DNA from: Anagrus nilaparvatae
Taxonomy: Eukaryota; Arthropoda; Insecta; Hymenoptera; Mymaridae
Direction of reading: 5' to 3'
Assembly (NCBI GenBank): GCA_022575985.1
Contig: JAKSXM010000129.1
Location: 1,759,501 to 1,823,500 of the forward strand
Length of the DNA: 64,000 bases
Below the pieces are notes generated by a model. It had not been told where the DNA came from. It searched no databases and was given only the letters and a program-made list of their open reading frames with translations. Made by a program: the position numbers and the translations under genes. Shown piece after piece: positions 59,941 to 64,000 of the stretch (position 1 is its first letter; each line of letters starts with the position of its first letter).

Positions 59941-61310
59941 CTATGTTTAGATTAGGATGATCTTCGTATGGTATATCAGGATCATAATCGTCTGCTACGT
60001 TGTGCATACTTTCCCAATTTCTACGCAAATACAGTCTTTGTCTTTCTCTCATTCTCTGAATTCTTTCGTTTTTTTGTTCATCATTTTCTACATCTCTTAT
60101 ATTGGCTTGTATAATTGCTTGGAGATTTCTACGATCCTAATGAATATAAATATCTAATTTTTTAAGTGTTTTAAACAATTTTTATTTACAATGTATAATC
60201 TTACTCTAGCATGTTGCTCATCCTCATTTGCTCTGTTTTCACGTTGTCTTTGTCTTTCATTACGAAGGCGTATCTGTTAAAAAAATCCATTCATATAATA
60301 ATTTTTTTAAAATCGTTTATAATCTGTAATTATAGAAATAAAATTGTGATTTTTTAAATAGTATACCTGTCTTTGAGCAGGATTTTCTCCATCTCTTAAA
60401 TTTGCTTGTCTAATTGCTTGAACATTCCTACGTTCCTAATGAAAATAAATACCTAATTATAACTTAATTCACATACAGAATATTATGTTCTGTTATATTT
60501 TGTTATTAAATTATTATATTTGATTATTTTTTAATCAAATACTAATAGTGATCATTTAAATATTATTTAATAAACTGCATAATCTTACTCTAGCATGTTG
60601 CTCATCCTCATTTGCTCTGATTTCACGCTTTCTTTGTCTATCATCACGAAGGCGTATCTGATAAAAAAATTCCATTAATATAATTTTTTTTTTTTAAATC
60701 GTTTATAATTTCTAATTATAAAAATAAAATTTTGATTTTTTAAATAGTATACCTGTCTTTGAGCAGGATTTTCTCCATCTCTTAAATTTGCTTGTCTAAT
60801 TGCTTGAACATTCCTACGTTCCTAATGAAAATAAATACCTAATTATAACTCAATACTCATATTTTATTTTGTAATTGAATAATAATATAAAATTATTAAT
60901 TTTAAATTAATTTTTAAATTTATTTTAATTAATATTTGTATGAATTAGAAATACGAATTATGTTATAAATTATGAATCTTTAAATATTATGTAAATAATT
61001 TGTATCATATAAACGTTTATGTTAACCATTCTTTTTTTTTTTATTTAAAAAAATTCTAGAAAATGTATTGTAAAAATCAAAAGTATAATATACTTTTAAA
61101 GTATATAACTTAAAAGTATATCAAAGTATATTACTTTTAAAACGATAAGTTAAAAAAAATAAAAATAAAATAACGTACTATCCTTTCTTGATCATTTTCT
61201 TCATTTTTATCTGCAGCATTTTTAACTTGTTTCTTAGTTTTTTTGGATAAATTTGTTACCTTTTTTTTTAGACATTTTATTTTTTTGGTGTAACTGATTT
61301 GATATGACAT
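59941..61310 (-). pseudogene. Intron-containing Helitron: N-terminal exons
   Basis: Exons on the minus strand: 61310-61179 (ATG start, Lys-rich, ending NDQERI), 60821-60753, 60657-60589, 60435-60367, 60273-60205 and 60136-59941. The four middle exons are each exactly 69 nt (23 codons, phase 0) and alternate between two types: RRNVQAIRQANLRDGENPAQ and IRLRDDRQRKREIRANEDEQ. The sixth begins like the first type (DRRNLQAIIQANIRDVEN) and ends PNLNI, joining in phase to GEMNKICQYCNALK. The Arg/Glu/Gln-rich repeats resemble the charged N-termini of arthropod Helitron proteins. Function unknown; perhaps nucleic-acid binding. These exons show no stop. Total gene: 11 exons, about 1,550 codons. Confidence 0.75.
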
Positions 61311-62116
61311 TATTTTAAAGTATTAAAAATGTTGAATTGATGTAAATATAATCTAAAGATACTACCTTTACCTTACTCAGTTAAATCTGTATTCAAAATA
61401 AATTTCAAATTTATTTTAAAGTAAAGTAGTATTTATAATAATTAATTAAATATAAATGTTTTTTGATGTAGTTGAAAAAATGTTTTATTTTTAAAAATAA
61501 TTTCGCACTAATAATGTAATAAATAATGTAATAAATTATCAACTTATTTATAAAAAAATAATAATCTAATCTATTTGTAAATAATTGCTATTTAAATTTT
61601 CCTAATAAAATTGTAATGAAAGTTAACCATCGTATTTAAAAATATTTTAATGAAAATTTATAATTGTTATTTTTATGAAATTAAAAATCTAATTAATATT
61701 TGGGTCGATATTCCTCAAGTGTATGTAAACCTAATTTTATTTTTGAAATGATTAAAATTTTAATATGATTGAAATTTTGAAATTTTAGATTAATTGACTT
61801 ATATTGTATCAAAAAAGTTTATATTTCTTGCTTTAGTTGAATTTTAAATGATTAAAACTGTGAAAAAATCAATAAAACAACCTTTATTTGATAAATTAAT
61901 TTTTTTTGAAATTTTAAGTATTTTGGGTAAAAATTTAAAAATTCGTAAAATTAATACGATGTGTATTTTGAAAATACACAAAAATTGATATTCTTATGTA
62001 AAATTTTCCACGGAATCCAAATTTTTTAGATATAAAATTATAATAAAATAAAATGTATTTAATAAAATGTATTTATAATAAGTAAGATTATTATTAAGAT
62101 TATTATTATTATTATA
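61311..62116. other. 5' flank of the Helitron gene; no feature
   Basis: AT-rich. A promoter and the Helitron 5' TC end are expected here on the minus strand, but I could not place either. Confidence 0.4.
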
Positions 62117-62732
62117 TCTTAATACTATATATATTTGAAAATTTATTTGTCTGTTTGTCTGTTTGTCTGTTTGTCTGTACCCTAATGACTCAAGAACCAC
62201 CGAACCACTTGATACGAAACCAGTGTCATAATAAAGAATAAAAGTATTCGGATAACATAGGCTATAGTTTTCTGACTCAGCTTTCTTACTTTTGGAGATA
62301 TTCAATTTTTACTATTTTTAGGATATATAAAATTTTTTGTAACCTAAAAAATATGATTAAATTTTACTGTCACAATTGGTATTACTTAATTTGGCACTAA
62401 TTTATACGTACTAAGTTAAATTTTTTTATTTTCTCTATTATTACTAGAGAATCAATCAGAACCTATAATTTTTCATAAATCTGAATTTTTCATAACTCTG
62501 AATAGTTTGAATGTGTTTGCATAATTATAAATTTGTAGAGAAACATGACTTTTTTAAGCAACAGAAAACTATTGAAGTAAATGTGAACAGGAGGGACTGA
62601 GTCTCATTTGAAAAATATGAATGTGTTTGCATAATTATAAATTTGCAATGAAAAATGATTTTTTGAAGCAAAACAAACAGAAGGAAATGTGACTCAGGGG
62701 GGGGCGGAGCCCCCCCCTCCAACTTTTGCTAG
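62117..62732 (+). mobile_element. Complete non-autonomous Helitron (family 2)
   Basis: 616 bp from TCTTAATACTATATATAT (after A) through TTTGTCTG repeats and the ACCCTAATGACTCAAG block to hairpin GGGGGGGCGGAGCCCCCCC, TCCAACTTTTGCTAG and T. The ends match 13601 and 13967, with more internal sequence retained. No coding gene. Confidence 0.8.
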
Positions 62733-63114
62733 TACAATATATAATCCATTTTTTTTGCTCTAGATTTTTAAGGGAGCCAAAAGGCATTGGATTCGGATAG
62801 CCAGGGAAATTTCCTATCCGGGTTTAAGAAGGAAAACTTTTTTTAAAATAAAATAAGATTCTGAGATAATTTTTAGTAATTTTAGCCCCCTTAAAATTTT
62901 AAAAAATAAAAAGCACAAAAAAAAGTATTTAATAAAATGAGATAATATTTAATGAGATAATAATTAATACGACCTTTTTTTTCAAAATTTATTCAAAATT
63001 ATTTATTATAATGATGCAAATAACGTAAAAATATTTTAAAAATATTTAAAAATAAGTTTACTTTTTTTAAAAATATTTATTATAATTACACAAAAATTTT
63101 TTGTATATTTTGCA
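62733..63114. other. No gene recognised
   Basis: AT-rich DNA without identifiable structure. Confidence 0.5.
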
Positions 63115-63660
63115 AGGTTAATTTTAGTAAAATGGCGTTATTATTAATAATAAAAAAATTTTGTAAATTTTACAAATATGAAGTTAGAATCTTGTAATTC
63201 TAACTATAAACTTGGTTATTTACAAAATATTTGAAAAGAAAATAAAAAAAGTTTATGATGTAAACAATGTGTATATATTGTAATTTTGGTTATGTTTAAC
63301 AGTTATTTTTCTCCGTGTATGTAAACAATGTAAAAATATTAGTAATTTTTTTATTAAATAAATTTTTTTAATTTTAAAAAATTTTTTTATAGTTTAATTT
63401 TAGTAAAACGGGGTTAGTATTAATAACAAAAAAATTTTGTGAATTTTACAAATATGAAGTTAGAATATTGTAATTCTAACTATAAACTTGGTTATTTACA
63501 AAATATTTGAAAAGAAAATAACAAAAGTTTATGATGTAAACAATGTGTATATATTATAATTTTGGTTATATTTAACAGTTATTTTTCTCCGTGTATGTAA
63601 ACAATAAATATTAGTAATTTTTTTATTAAATAAATTTTTTTAACTTAAAAATATTTCAAT
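63115..63660. repeat. Direct tandem duplication, ~276-bp unit
   Basis: Two consecutive units with period 276: ACAAATATGAAGTTAGAAT occurs at about 63172 and 63448, and TTATTTTTCTCCGTGTATG at about 63304 and 63578. Units differ by a few substitutions and small indels. Non-coding. Confidence 0.75.
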
Positions 63661-64000
63661 GAAAAGTTATAATTGTTTTTTAAAATTTAACGTATACGTA
63701 CTTATTTAAGTTTTTATTCTACTTTTTTTTTTTCATATAACTAAAATATAATTAGAACTAATATTAACTAATAACATTAAAAATAATTAATAATATTTAT
63801 ATACTAACACCAATATTAACACCAATATTAACTAATCACTAAATAATTATTTATAAAAATGTATATTAATTAATAAAGAACACAGCGTGTATACAGCTGT
63901 ATACATCGAAAACACTTCCCGATGCTTTCCAGTTTCCTCTAATTTTTGTTGACGGATTATAATTAATATAATTTCTTTATCGGCAACAAAAATTACAGGA
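63661..64000. other. No gene recognised
   Basis: AT-rich with short CACCAATATTAA repeats and a small palindrome GTATACAGCTGTATAC at about 63890. Nothing coding. Confidence 0.5.

Noticed and set aside
1..64000. tRNA or rRNA genes; integrated polydnavirus segment
   Set aside because: I saw no tRNA-like cloverleaf with A and B boxes, no rRNA sequence, and no recognisable viral gene family.

Overview
This 64 kb window is AT-rich eukaryotic DNA, most likely from an insect. The few host-like exons (a FOXRED1-type oxidoreductase, an NXF1-type mRNA export factor, a possible adenylate cyclase) and the mix of Helitrons, Penelope and non-LTR elements fit an insect. A parasitoid wasp is my guess for the lineage, but the sequence does not prove it. 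I see no intact host gene. Nearly everything is transposable-element DNA, much of it nested, plus a few isolated host-like exons.

Layout. 0.4-6.6 kb: a foldback cluster, then head-to-tail non-autonomous Helitrons (5' TC, 3' GC-rich hairpin plus CTAG), with a Penelope-like RT/GIY-YIG fragment trapped between two Helitron 3' ends. 6.7-10.1 kb: a 3.4 kb element with 20-bp terminal inverted repeats and TTAA target duplication, full of satellite-like repeats; its empty site exists in paralogous DNA at 1.1 kb. 10.7-12.6 kb: two spliced membrane-protein exons and one unknown exon. 13.3-16.1 kb: more Helitrons, one nested in another. 18.1-19.3 kb: a dead LINE. 19.3-24.9 kb: a large inverted repeat whose arms carry a ubiquitin-specific protease (USP) fragment, around tandem repeats.

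21.7-37.9 kb: an 8.4 kb tandem duplication (21681-30100 and 30116-37932). It lies in a large decayed Helitron gene read on the minus strand from about 47.8 kb down to 32.1 kb. In order, that gene encodes a repeat-rich N-terminus, a Ulp1-like C48 protease, a linker, the HUH Rep nuclease, a Pif1-like helicase and a C-terminal USP (C19) domain. A full-length LINE (41664-46339, 18-bp target duplication) splits the C48 part. A foldback element carrying a solo LTR splits the USP part. The solo LTR contains a textbook heat-shock promoter: five alternating TTC/GAA units 49 bp upstream of a TATA box.

49.8-51.9 kb: a 2.1 kb palindrome. 52.2-54.1 kb: FOXRED1- and NXF1-like exons. 54.6-61.3 kb: a second, different Helitron, with a Rep/helicase gene I resolve into 11 exons, including four alternating 69-nt exons, and with several inactivating changes and a small hAT-type MITE downstream. 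62.1-62.7 kb: another short Helitron; the window ends in AT-rich tandem repeats.

All autonomous elements seen here look inactivated (nonsense codons, frameshifts, altered catalytic residues). The main interest is the unusual C48-Rep-Hel-C19 architecture, the heat-shock LTR, and the well-preserved insertion and duplication history.
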